Assembly (NCBI RefSeq): GCF_947499945.1
Contig: NZ_CANMQD010000008.1
Coordinates: forward strand, 1 to 64,000
Source of the DNA: an uncultured Sulfitobacter sp.
GTDB lineage: Bacteria; Pseudomonadota; Alphaproteobacteria; Rhodobacterales; Rhodobacteraceae
Length of the DNA stretch: 64,000 nt
Direction: 5' to 3'
Below are positions 54,452-63,412 of this stretch, piece by piece; position 1 is the first letter of the stretch, and each line of letters starts with the position of its first letter. The position numbers and the translations under genes were made by a program. The notes beneath the pieces are model-generated. The model had not been told where the DNA came from and ran no database searches. It worked only from the letters and a program-made list of their open reading frames with translations.

Positions 54452-55936
54452 ATGAAAAAGCCCCTTCCAACAGTCACGCCCAACACATGGGAATTTTTGC
54501 GCGACCCGATGATCGCGCCCACCGGTTTTCGGGAATATGATGCCCGCTGGCAGTACCCCGAAGCGATCAACCTGCCTGGCATCACCGCACTAGGCCTTGG
54601 GCTTGGGACACAAATGCACCAGCGCGGGATCGAGCCTGTGATTGCTGTGGGCAACGATTACCGCGACTATTCGCTGACCATCAAAAACGCTCTGATGCTG
54701 GGGCTTATGCAGGCAGGTATTCACGTCAAGGATATCGGCCCCGCCCTGTCGCCTATGGCCTATTTTGCCCAGTTCCATCTGGACGCACCTGCGGTGGCGA
54801 TGGTGACGGCCTCACACAATCCCAATGGTTGGACCGGCGTCAAGATGGGGTTTGAACGCCCCCTGACCCATGGCCCTGACGAGATGAACGAACTGCGCGA
54901 TATTGTGCTGAACGGCAAAGGTGTCACGCGCGAGGGCGGTAAATACGAATTCGTCGAGGGCGTGCGCGAGGCCTACCTTGATGATCTGGTTGGTGACTTC
55001 AAAATGACCCGCAAACTCAAAGTCGTCTGTGCCACAGGCAATGGCACAGCAGCGGCCTTCGCGCCTGAGTTGTTCCGCCGCCTCGGTGTCGAAGTGGTCG
55101 AGAGCCATAACGAGCTGGACTATACGTTCCCGCACTATAACCCCAACCCCGAAGCCATGGAGATGCTCCATGATATGAGCGCGAGCGTGAAAGCCTCTGG
55201 CGCTGATTTCGCCCTTGGCTTTGATGGCGACGGTGACCGCTGCGGTGTGGTGGACGACGAGGGTGAAGAAATCTTTGCCGATAAGGTCGGCGTCATCATG
55301 GCGCGTGATCTGTCCAAGATATATCCAAACAGCACCTTTGTGGCTGACGTGAAATCAACCGGCCTTTACGCCTCAGATCCCGTATTGATCGCCAATGGCG
55401 CAAAGGCGGATTACTGGAAAACCGGCCACAGCCACATGAAGCGGCGCGTGAAAGAAATCGGCGCACTCGCCGGTTTCGAGAAATCCGGCCACTACTTTCT
55501 GGCCGAACCTATTGGCCGTGGATACGACTGCGGCATGCGCGTCGCTGTCGAGATTTGCAAGCTGATGGACCGCAACCCCGACATGTCCATGTCCGACCTG
55601 CGCCGCGCCCTGCCCCTGACCTATGCAATGCCCACCATGTCGCCCTATGCCGCCGATGAGGAAAAATACGACATCCTCGCGCGCATTGTTTCCAAACTGG
55701 AAACGGTAACCGAATTTGCGGGGCGCAAAGTAGCACAGGTCGTTACCGTCAACGGGGCCCGCGTGATCCTCGACAACGGCAGCTGGGGTCTGGTACGTGC
55801 GTCATCCAACACGCCAAATCTGGTAGTGGTCTGCGAAAGTTCCGAGAGTGAAGCCGAGCTGCGTGCGATTTTCAAAGCCGTCGATGACGTGATCCGCACA
55901 GAGCCTGCTGTGGGCGATTACGACCAAACGTTCTAA
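54452..55936 (+). CDS. manB: Phosphomannomutase/phosphoglucomutase
   Basis: A 494-residue alpha-D-phosphohexomutase interconverting the 6- and 1-phosphates of mannose and/or glucose. Active-site serine loop TASHNPNGWTGVKMG (about 128-142), metal loop FALGFDGDGDRCGVVDDEGE (about 252-271), sugar loop GFEKSGHYFLAEP and the phosphate-binding C-terminal domain (GSWGLVRASSNTPNL). I start at ATG 54452; a TTG 63 bases upstream is in frame but unlikely. Together with manC (61236) it would supply GDP-mannose; with glucose it would feed UDP- and dTDP-glucose. ugd follows 24 bases later in the same direction. Confidence 0.9.
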   Translation: MKKPLPTVTPNTWEFLRDPMIAPTGFREYDARWQYPEAINLPGITALGLGLGTQMHQRGIEPVIAVGNDYRDYSLTIKNALMLGLMQAGIHVKDIGPALSPMAYFAQFHLDAPAVAMVTASHNPNGWTGVKMGFERPLTHGPDEMNELRDIVLNGKGVTREGGKYEFVEGVREAYLDDLVGDFKMTRKLKVVCATGNGTAAAFAPELFRRLGVEVVESHNELDYTFPHYNPNPEAMEMLHDMSASVKASGADFALGFDGDGDRCGVVDDEGEEIFADKVGVIMARDLSKIYPNSTFVADVKSTGLYASDPVLIANGAKADYWKTGHSHMKRRVKEIGALAGFEKSGHYFLAEPIGRGYDCGMRVAVEICKLMDRNPDMSMSDLRRALPLTYAMPTMSPYAADEEKYDILARIVSKLETVTEFAGRKVAQVVTVNGARVILDNGSWGLVRASSNTPNLVVVCESSESEAELRAIFKAVDDVIRTEPAVGDYDQTF

Positions 55937-55960
55937 GCCCTCCCAAAGGAATTCATACAA

Positions 55961-57127
55961 ATGAAAATCGCTGTCGCAGGTCTGGGATATGTCGGGCTGT
56001 CAGGTGCAATTCTGCTTGCTCAACATAATCAAGTCATCGCCGTAGACATCAATCCGGATCGCGTGGCCATGGTCAATGCACGCAAAAGCCCCATTGTAGA
56101 CCCTGATATTGATGACTTCCTTGCCAATCACGATCTCAACCTGACGGCCACCACCGATGCGGAGGCCGCGTTTCGGGATGCCGATTATATCATCGTGGCA
56201 ACGCCCACCGACTATGACAGCGTGCATGACTATTTCGACACCTCCAGCGTCGAGGCAGTCATTGTCCAAGCGCTGGCCTGCACCACCACAGCCCATATCG
56301 TGATCAAATCCACCATTCCCGTCGGCTTTACCGAGCGTATGCGCGCCCAGACGGGCAGTGACCGGATTATGTTCTCGCCTGAATTCCTGCGCGAAGGCCG
56401 CGCACTCTATGACAACCTGCATCCCAGCCGCATCATCGTCGGCGATACAGGGCCCGCCGCTCATGCCTTTGCCGATCTTCTGGTGCAGGGTGCGATAGAC
56501 AAAACCGCTCCCGTCAAATTCACCGACGCCTCCGAAGCCGAAGCGATCAAGCTCTTTGCCAATACCTACCTTGCCATGCGGGTGGCGTTTTTCAACGAGC
56601 TTGACAGCTATGCCATGTCGCGCGGTGTCGACAGCCGCCAGATCATTGAGGGCATCAGCCTCGATCCGCGCATCGGCGACCACTACAACAATCCTTCGTT
56701 TGGCTATGGCGGATACTGCCTGCCCAAAGACACCAAACAGCTGCTGGCGAACTATTCCGAAGTGCCGCAAAACCTGATCCGCGCCATTGTGGACGCCAAC
56801 CGCACGCGCAAGGATTTCTTGTCCGAACAAATCATCGCCCGCAAACCGCGCGTAGTGGGCGTTTACCGTCTGGTGATGAAATCAGGCTCCGACAACTTCC
56901 GCCAATCGTCCGTGCAGGGCATCATGAAGCGGATCAAGGCCAAAGGCGTCGAAGTCATTGTCTATGAGCCTGCAATGGAAGAGGATCGCTTTTTCAACTC
57001 CCGCGTGATCCGCGATCTGGACGCCTTCAAAGCCGAGGCCGACGTCATCATCGCCAATCGCAAAACCGATGATCTGGAAGATGTGGCCGACAAGGTCTTT
57101 ACCCGCGATCTGTTTGGGGGGGATTGA
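55961..57127 (+). CDS. ugd: UDP-glucose 6-dehydrogenase
   Basis: A 388-residue Ugd oxidising UDP-glucose to UDP-glucuronate with two NAD+. [19 protein letters not shown] is the N-terminal Rossmann loop; [34 protein letters not shown] and [14 protein letters not shown] with catalytic Cys253 follow. The length is that of the short bacterial form. AAAGGAATT precedes the ATG. Probably cotranscribed with manB. UDP-glucuronate would add acidic residues to the surface polymer. The gene ends in a run of seven G. Confidence 0.95.
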   Translation: MKIAVAGLGYVGLSGAILLAQHNQVIAVDINPDRVAMVNARKSPIVDPDIDDFLANHDLNLTATTDAEAAFRDADYIIVATPTDYDSVHDYFDTSSVEAVIVQALACTTTAHIVIKSTIPVGFTERMRAQTGSDRIMFSPEFLREGRALYDNLHPSRIIVGDTGPAAHAFADLLVQGAIDKTAPVKFTDASEAEAIKLFANTYLAMRVAFFNELDSYAMSRGVDSRQIIEGISLDPRIGDHYNNPSFGYGGYCLPKDTKQLLANYSEVPQNLIRAIVDANRTRKDFLSEQIIARKPRVVGVYRLVMKSGSDNFRQSSVQGIMKRIKAKGVEVIVYEPAMEEDRFFNSRVIRDLDAFKAEADVIIANRKTDDLEDVADKVFTRDLFGGD

Positions 57128-57325
57128 CGGGCGGCGGGTAGGTTATCGGTAAGATATCAAACAACGCGCATATGAACCCTGTGCAGCGCAAGGCACGATT
57201 GAGATCAATACAAAGCATACTGCACCCCAGATAAGTAATTGGAATATATTACGATTTTCTGTTGTAAGCACTACCTTGGGTTGTTAGGAAAAATCAACAC
57301 CGCACCTAAATTCAAGTTGGAATAC

Positions 57326-57631
57326 ATGACAGAGAAAAATGCAAACGCAACATTTCGAATACTAACTCTTTGCTTTGCCGTGGGGTTGGCATTCGGTATA
57401 TTTTTTGTTGTGTGGAAGAATTTTAACCCCGAGACGACTATCCCTTGGTTTAACGGGATTGTGGCCTTTGCAGGCCTTACAGCAGCATATCTTTCGATCC
57501 CAGACTTCAATAAAATTGGTTCTACCTCAGGTCATGACTGGCTTTTAGTTATTGTATCTTTGGTTGTTGCAGTATTCGGACTTGCCTTATTTGGACTTGG
57601 TTCTGAGTGGTTACAGCAGCTCTTAAACTGA
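57326..57631 (+). CDS. Small membrane protein of unknown function
   Basis: A 101-residue protein with three predicted membrane helices: ILTLCFAVGLAFGIFFVVW, WFNGIVAFAGLTAAYLSI and WLLVIVSLVVAVFGLALFGL. The ATG at 57326 has GGAA a few bases upstream; an in-frame TTG at 57239 is less likely. Clearly lower GC than its neighbours, which suggests different origin. No family recognised and no conserved context. Confidence 0.6.
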   Translation: MTEKNANATFRILTLCFAVGLAFGIFFVVWKNFNPETTIPWFNGIVAFAGLTAAYLSIPDFNKIGSTSGHDWLLVIVSLVVAVFGLALFGLGSEWLQQLLN

Positions 57632-57883
57632 TAATTGGGGAGATTTCCCATCTGCTATGTCTATGTCGGAATTTCTTAATCTACGGTGTCATCAGTAAGA
57701 TGATAAGCTGGGGAAATGAAAGCCATAGTAGGCAAAAAGCTCGCCGTCCTATACCTCACACGGCGGCAATGATGACGGAACTCAAGCCATCACAGAACCC
57801 AAACCACCTCTTTTCTGCTGGCCGGTCCGAGACAGCCCTGATCTCAATCGGTTTTGGGGGATCGGCATGACCGGAGCATCTGA
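57632..57883. other. Non-coding stretch before the IS remnant
   Basis: No convincing gene; the short frames here look random. The sequence may include more decayed insertion-sequence material leading into the transposase scrap, but I cannot recognise it. Confidence 0.45.
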
Positions 57884-58015
57884 TCGGAGACGAAGACAGG
57901 CGTCAGCATGTGGATCGACTTCTACAATCATAAGCGCCCACATTCCGCCCTTGGTGGCAACTCACCCGCTATGATCAACTGGCAAAAAAACAGCACAGCC
58001 CATCAGCAGATGTGA
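57884..58015 (+). mobile_element. IS3-family transposase C-terminal remnant
   Basis: In frame to the TGA at 58015 the sequence reads MWIDFYNHKRPHSALGGNSP, the highly conserved C-terminal end of IS3-type integrase-core transposases (consensus FYNxxRPHSALGGxTPA). The frame is closed by a stop at 57881-57883, so only about 43 residues remain. It lies about 170 bases upstream of the 985-residue RTX gene and marks an old insertion. Confidence 0.8.
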
Positions 58016-58185
58016 ACAGTCGCTAAGAGCGCCAGATTCTGTCCAGATTGCTGGAAGTAAGTCACGCGGCTTATTACTATTTGAAAAAATTTAACTTTAA
58101 TATTAAGAAGCTTAGTCAAGTGCAGGCGCACAAAACACATTTAGATAACCGCCCTCTTTAAAAGACGATTTGGAGCTAAAAGAAT

Positions 58186-61143
58186 ATGATTGGTGATAAC
58201 CCCCTGACGATTGCAGCGATCAATGGTGATTTTGATTATACGGGCACTGACACATCGGTTTACGATGCGATTGATTTTCTCCCCGGATCTACGGGCACAG
58301 CACTTAACCGCACTGTGATTTTTGACGCGGACGCCGCGAACAATCTTGATTTTATCAACTTTGCCCCCGCAGCAACCGATGTTGCAACGATAAGCTTCAG
58401 GCTCGATAACGGGGCTACGCTGGATCTGAGCGCGGTAGCCATCACCAATTTCAGCGCAAACGATACCATCGAAATTCGCAATTTCGATACAATCTATAAC
58501 GGCCCGGCCTCTATGGTCACAGGCACGGTGTTCAGCGATAATATCATCGGTGGCCAGCGGACATTCGACACCCTGAACGGCGGCGGTGGCGATGATAATA
58601 TCGACGGTGGCTATGGTGGTGCGGTCATATCGGGTGGTGAAGGCAACGACACAATCGATGGTGGCTATAACGGTAGTGGTACGATTAACGGCGACGCGGG
58701 CAACGATTCTATCAGAGCCAGCTATACTGGCGGTGATGTGTTTGGCGGTATTGGCAACGACACGATACGTGGTGGCCAACATATCACTGATATATTTGGC
58801 GGTGAGGGCAACGACTCTTTGAGCGGCGGCTACGGCGGCGGCGAGATACACGGCAATAGTGGCGACGACGTGATCCGCGGCGGTTTCTCTGTGAGTGATC
58901 TGTATGGCAACACTGGCAACGATACAATTAGTGGTGGCTACTCTGGCGGTACAGTATACGGCGGCAATGGCAATGACATGCTCAATGGTAGCTACCTGGG
59001 CGGTACAGTATACGGCGGCAATGACGACGATGTAATCAGAGGTGGCTACCAAGGCGGCACATTATACGGCGAGGATGGCAATGATCTAATCACTGCCGGA
59101 TATCTAGGCGCTGTGATTTTCGGCGGTGATGGTGATGATACGCTCCGCGGCGGCAGCCGTGGGGATTCCTGGATCGAGGGCGGTGCAGGTGCCGACCAAA
59201 TAATCGGCCGTAATAATGGAACCGATACCGCAAGCTACGCCTCATCAGCCGGGTTTGTGAACGTCTCCCTGTTGACCGGTTTCATGGGCGGTGGCGCCGG
59301 CAGTCACGCGATTGGCGATACACTCGCTAATATTGGCAACCTGATCGGGTCCGCGTTCGATGACCGCTTGAACGGTGACAGCAACGATAACCTATTGCAG
59401 GGTGGTGCGGGTGCAGATTTTTATAACGGTAATGGTGGTTTTGACGTCGTCGGATATCAAACCTCTACCAGCTTTGTGAATGTTTCACTGGCGACCGGAT
59501 ATACCGGGGGCGGTGTCGATAATGATGCGACAGGTGACACGTTCCTGCTGATTGAGGGGCTTATCGGGTCTGCATTCGATGACCGGCTAAACGGAGACAA
59601 CGGGAGCAACCTTCTAGAGGGAGGTAAGGGGGCCGATGTCCTGAACGGCAACGCTGGCAATGATACGATCAGCTACGCATCCTCCGAAAGCTTTGTAAAT
59701 GTTTCACTGGCAACCGGATACACGGGCGGCGGTGTCGATAATGACGCGACAGGTGATACCTTCAGTTCTATCGAAAATCTGACAGGCAGCATGCATGATG
59801 ATAGTCTGTCCACCGATAATAATGACAACCTCCTCATGGGATTGGCTGGTGCTGACACGCTGAACGGGCGCGGCGGTGAGGATACTGTTTCCTTTGCCGG
59901 CTCTGACACTGGAAACGAGGCCAACCTGCTCACCGGCGTTGGTGGCGGCAACACATCAAGCGATTCTTTTGGGGATGTTTATATCGGGATCGAACATCTC
60001 ATTGGTGGCGAGAATAACGATACTTTGATCGGGAATGCTGGCAACAATACCCTGCTCGGCGGCGGCAACAGTGACATCCTCGAAGGCGGCGCAGGTGATG
60101 ATATTCTGCACGGCGGAGAAGACCGTGACGTCCTCAGAGGCGGCGTAGGTGATGATGTTCTGCGCGGCGAAGACGGCCGTGACGTCCTCGAAGGGGGGGC
60201 CGGTGCAGATGTGCTGGATGGCGGCGGCGACTATGGGGATACGGCCAGCTATGAAAGTTCTGCGGGTTTTGTAAACGTATCTCTGGCAACCGGTTTCGCC
60301 GGCGGTGGTGCCGGCACGCATGCGGCTGGCGATACATTCATAGGGATCGCAAACCTGCGCGGGTCGGATTTTGACGACAGGCTGCGCGGAAATGATGAGA
60401 ACAACTTTTTAGATGGTGGCCTTGGTGCTGACCGTCTGGATGGCAGCGACGGCTACGATTATGCCGATTATGAACGCTCTGAGAGCTACGTTAACGTCTC
60501 GCTCAAAACCGGATATACGGGTGGGGGTGTAGATAACCACGCATCAGGAGATACGTTTTTCAACATCGAAGGCATTTACGGCAGCGATTTTGATGATTTG
60601 CTGAGCGGTGATAGCGGGGACAACCACCTGTCAGGCAACGATGGCGATGATATTCTGGTCGGGCGCGAAGGGGCTGACCGCTTGTATGGCGGCGGTGGTA
60701 ACGACACAGCGAGCTATTTTGACAGTAGCAGTGGGGTGAATGTCTCCCTTCAAACAGGCTACACAGGAACCGGGGCTACCAACCATGCCACCGGCGACCG
60801 CTTTTCCTCGATCGAAAATCTGAGCGGCTCTGCGTTCAATGATGTTCTGAGCGGCAACACCCGCGATAACATCATCAACGGACTGGGCGGCAACGACACC
60901 TTGCGCAGCTATGCCGGCGCGGATCAGTTCAAATTCGACACTGGATTTGGCAATGACGTGGTCGCAGACTTCGAGGACGGTGTGGATATGCTCAACTTCG
61001 TTGATCACGCAGGCGTCACCAGCTTTGCCGATCTGACGATCACAACATCGGGCAGTGCAGCTCTGGTGGCGGACGGCGCAGGCAACACTGTATTGGTGAA
61101 CGGATTGGCCGGAAACCTCACAGTGGATGATTTTATCTTCTAA
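58186..61143 (+). CDS. RTX repeat protein, type I secretion substrate
   Basis: A 985-residue protein without signal peptide; GGAG lies upstream of the ATG. An unrecognised N-terminal ~115 residues is followed (about 120-325) by short repeats alternating GGxGND nonapeptides with GGYxGGT-type turns, then from about 345 seven VNVSL/SIENL-type RTX units, then the shared C-terminal secretion domain (QFKFDTGFGNDVVADFEDG; VDDFIF end). Opposite in strand to the other RTX genes and stands alone between an IS scrap and manC. Probably a calcium-folding extracellular or surface protein. Confidence 0.88.
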   Translation: MIGDNPLTIAAINGDFDYTGTDTSVYDAIDFLPGSTGTALNRTVIFDADAANNLDFINFAPAATDVATISFRLDNGATLDLSAVAITNFSANDTIEIRNFDTIYNGPASMVTGTVFSDNIIGGQRTFDTLNGGGGDDNIDGGYGGAVISGGEGNDTIDGGYNGSGTINGDAGNDSIRASYTGGDVFGGIGNDTIRGGQHITDIFGGEGNDSLSGGYGGGEIHGNSGDDVIRGGFSVSDLYGNTGNDTISGGYSGGTVYGGNGNDMLNGSYLGGTVYGGNDDDVIRGGYQGGTLYGEDGNDLITAGYLGAVIFGGDGDDTLRGGSRGDSWIEGGAGADQIIGRNNGTDTASYASSAGFVNVSLLTGFMGGGAGSHAIGDTLANIGNLIGSAFDDRLNGDSNDNLLQGGAGADFYNGNGGFDVVGYQTSTSFVNVSLATGYTGGGVDNDATGDTFLLIEGLIGSAFDDRLNGDNGSNLLEGGKGADVLNGNAGNDTISYASSESFVNVSLATGYTGGGVDNDATGDTFSSIENLTGSMHDDSLSTDNNDNLLMGLAGADTLNGRGGEDTVSFAGSDTGNEANLLTGVGGGNTSSDSFGDVYIGIEHLIGGENNDTLIGNAGNNTLLGGGNSDILEGGAGDDILHGGEDRDVLRGGVGDDVLRGEDGRDVLEGGAGADVLDGGGDYGDTASYESSAGFVNVSLATGFAGGGAGTHAAGDTFIGIANLRGSDFDDRLRGNDENNFLDGGLGADRLDGSDGYDYADYERSESYVNVSLKTGYTGGGVDNHASGDTFFNIEGIYGSDFDDLLSGDSGDNHLSGNDGDDILVGREGADRLYGGGGNDTASYFDSSSGVNVSLQTGYTGTGATNHATGDRFSSIENLSGSAFNDVLSGNTRDNIINGLGGNDTLRSYAGADQFKFDTGFGNDVVADFEDGVDMLNFVDHAGVTSFADLTITTSGSAALVADGAGNTVLVNGLAGNLTVDDFIF
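58560..59165 (+). repeat. Short GGY-x-GGT/GND repeat array
   Basis: About ten copies of an 18-20-residue (54-60 bp) unit pairing one GGxGND nonapeptide with a GGYxGGT-like strand turn (for example TISGGYSGGTVYGGNGND). Two adjacent copies at about 58940-59030 share the exact words GGCGGTACAGTATACGGCGG. Confidence 0.75.
59220..60880 (+). repeat. Seven tandem VNVSL/SIENL RTX units of the 985-residue protein
   Basis: Seven roughly 65-75-residue units; two neighbours share SLATGYTGGGVDNDATGDTF exactly. One unit (NEANLLTGVGGG) is divergent. Boundaries are approximate. Confidence 0.75.
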
Positions 61144-61156
61144 AAACCATACAAGA

Positions 61157-61190
61157 GCATGCGGCTATGCATATATCTGTGGCCGCATGC
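61157..61190. terminator. Stem-loop between convergent RTX and manC genes
   Basis: GCATGCGGC (61157-61165) pairs perfectly with GCCGCATGC (61182-61190). On the minus strand a TTTTT follows after about 11 bases; on the + strand there is none. Position between two convergent stops supports a shared terminator. Confidence 0.55.
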
Positions 61191-61235
61191 ACTGCAAATA
61201 CGCGACTCCTCAAAGGGTTGGAGACGCTAAGCGCC

Positions 61236-62690
61236 CTACCCTTTGGCCCCCTGCCCGCGGGCATAGACGTCTTCGTAGCGCACGATATCATCCTCTCCGA
61301 GGTACGATCCCGTCTGCACTTCGATCAGAACCATGGGCAGTTTGCCGGGGTTCACCATTCGGTGCACGGCGCCCAGAGGGATATAGACGGACTGGTTTTC
61401 CGTCACCAGTTTGACCTCGTCGTCGATGGTGACTTCTGCGGTGCCTTCCACGACAATCCAATGCTCGGCGCGGTGGTGATGGCTTTGCAATGACAGGGCC
61501 GCACCGGGGTTCACCACGATGCGTTTGACCTGAAACCGCGTGCCTGCGCCCAGACATTCGAACCAGCCCCAAGGGCGGTAGTCGCGCGGCAATGTATCGG
61601 CCTGTGCAATATCTTGTGCCTTGAGGATGCTCACCGCCTGTTTGACCTGTTGGGTGTGATCGCGGTGCGCCACCAGCACCGCATCCGGCATGGCAATCGC
61701 GATAATATCGTCCAGCCCGATGCCTACCAGCTGCTGATCAGGGTCCTCAGAGCGCAACAAAGTGTTGTGACAGCCAATCGCAGTCGCTCCCGCGCTGGTG
61801 ACAACCCCGTCCGCGTCCTGTGTCCCGTCGCGCCAGACTGCCTCCCAACTGCCCAGATCGGACCACGCACCACCATACGGCACCACGCTCAGATTGGCGG
61901 CTTTTTCCATGATGGCATAATCGATTGAATCGTCCTCAAGCGTGGCCCAAGGTTCAGGTGCCAGACGGGTAAAGTGTAAATCCTGTTCGGCCAATGCCAC
62001 CGCTTCGCGTGTCGCCTTTAACATCTGGGGCGCGTATTTCTCGAAGGCTGCAATCAGGGTGGCGGTCGTGAACAAGAAAATGCCTGCGTTCCACAAATGC
62101 CGCCCGCCCTCGACCAATGCCTGGGCCGTTTCTGCATCAGGCTTTTCGACAAACCCCTCGAGGGGTTGGGCCACGGGTGCAAAATCTGCCCCGATATCTT
62201 GCGACAGCGCCAACCAGCCATAGCCCGTCTCGGGCCGTGTGGGGCGGATGCCAAATGTGACCAACTGCCCCGCCTGCGCAGTGGGCACCGCCGCGAGCGC
62301 AGCCGCGCGAAACAGTGCCGCATCCTCGATCACATGATCGGAGGGCGCCACCAGCATCAGCGTATCCGCACCGTTTTGTTGCGCCTCTAAAACCAATGCG
62401 CCGGCAAGGATCGCAGGGGCCGTGTTGCGGGCCTCAGGCTCGATAATAGTTGCCGCCGCCCCCACCCCGATGGCCGACAATTGCTCCGTCACGACAAAGC
62501 GGTAGTCAGATCCCGTGATGATCAAGGGCGCGGCAAACCCTGCCCCCGACAACCGCTGCGCCGAGGTCTGGAACAGGCTTTCGTCTCCCGTAAGGCGGGC
62601 AAATTGTTTGGGATAGCTTTTGCGCGACAAAGGCCAAAGCCGCGTACCGGATCCGCCACACAGCAAGAGCGGATGAATTGTATCGGTCAT
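61236..62690 (-). CDS. manC: Mannose-1-phosphate guanylyltransferase / mannose-6-phosphate isomerase
   Basis: A 484-residue bifunctional type II enzyme making GDP-mannose. N-terminal nucleotidyltransferase with LLCGGSGTRLWPLSRKSYP and MLVAPSDHVIED, FVEKPDAETAQ and the metal-site region NAGIFLF; C-terminal cupin isomerase domain from about 370 (RPWGWFECLGAG; SLQSHHHRAEHWIVVEGTA with the metal His residues; YIPLGAVHRMVNPG). Start taken as ATG 62690; a GTG four codons upstream is possible. GDP-mannose feeds mannose or deoxyhexose units of the polymer; manB is at 54452. Confidence 0.94.
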   Translation of the reverse strand: MTDTIHPLLLCGGSGTRLWPLSRKSYPKQFARLTGDESLFQTSAQRLSGAGFAAPLIITGSDYRFVVTEQLSAIGVGAAATIIEPEARNTAPAILAGALVLEAQQNGADTLMLVAPSDHVIEDAALFRAAALAAVPTAQAGQLVTFGIRPTRPETGYGWLALSQDIGADFAPVAQPLEGFVEKPDAETAQALVEGGRHLWNAGIFLFTTATLIAAFEKYAPQMLKATREAVALAEQDLHFTRLAPEPWATLEDDSIDYAIMEKAANLSVVPYGGAWSDLGSWEAVWRDGTQDADGVVTSAGATAIGCHNTLLRSEDPDQQLVGIGLDDIIAIAMPDAVLVAHRDHTQQVKQAVSILKAQDIAQADTLPRDYRPWGWFECLGAGTRFQVKRIVVNPGAALSLQSHHHRAEHWIVVEGTAEVTIDDEVKLVTENQSVYIPLGAVHRMVNPGKLPMVLIEVQTGSYLGEDDIVRYEDVYARGQGAKG

Positions 62691-62799
62691 ATCGTATCTC
62701 ACAATTGCACGCAGTTATAAGGATCGCAGGCTACGCCTAATTCTACAGAATATTGCGACGAAATTGAGACTGGTTATGATTATTTTACACCTGTGCGGG

Positions 62800-63360
62800 T
62801 CAGCCTTCCCAGACGAACGGGTTGTCCACATCACGCAAAGCCTGCGCGGCCACATCTTTGGCCGACAAAACCGGCTCACTCGACAGCGCCCAGTCAATCC
62901 CGATATCCACATCGTCAAACCGGACCGAGCGGTCACATTCAGGCGCGTAATACGCGGTGCATTTATAGGCGATCTCGGTGTTGGCCTCGCGGGTGACGAA
63001 CCCGTGCAAGAACCCTGTCGGGATCAGCAATTGCAGCCCGTTCTCGAAACTCAGGTCATATCCCACCCAATGGCCATAGGTCGGACTGCCCACACGGATA
63101 TCCACCGCCACATCAAATAGCGCCCCGCGTGCGCAGCGCACCAGCTTGGCCTGCGCATGGGGCGGCGTCTGGAAATGCAGCCCCCGCAGCGTGCTAACCG
63201 CCTCCGACATCGAATGGTTGTCTTGCACAAAATCCATATCGATGCCGTGCTCCAGCAGCGTTTTACGGTTCCAGCTCTCGGCGAAAAAACCACGTGCATC
63301 GCCAAAACGCGCAGGCTCCAGCAGCAATACACCCTCCAGTGCGGTTTTAGTCACTTTCAT
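62800..63360 (-). CDS. rmlC: dTDP-4-dehydrorhamnose 3,5-epimerase
   Basis: A 186-residue cupin of normal RmlC length. GVLLLEPARFGDARGFFAES at the N-terminus, VQDNHSMSEAVSTLRGLHFQ with the catalytic His, and PTGFLHGFVTREANTEIAYK are diagnostic; the dimer/active-site Tyr lies in YKCTAYYAPECD. It converts the RmlB product into the substrate of RmlD. It lies about 27 kb from rmlB-rmlD, so the rhamnose pathway is split. It follows glf in the same direction, 52 bases downstream. Confidence 0.95.
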   Translation of the reverse strand: MKVTKTALEGVLLLEPARFGDARGFFAESWNRKTLLEHGIDMDFVQDNHSMSEAVSTLRGLHFQTPPHAQAKLVRCARGALFDVAVDIRVGSPTYGHWVGYDLSFENGLQLLIPTGFLHGFVTREANTEIAYKCTAYYAPECDRSVRFDDVDIGIDWALSSEPVLSAKDVAAQALRDVDNPFVWEG

Positions 63361-63412
63361 CGCGGCATACCTCTCGGGAAATCAGTCTCTAATAAGGGTT
63401 AAAACCCTGACG

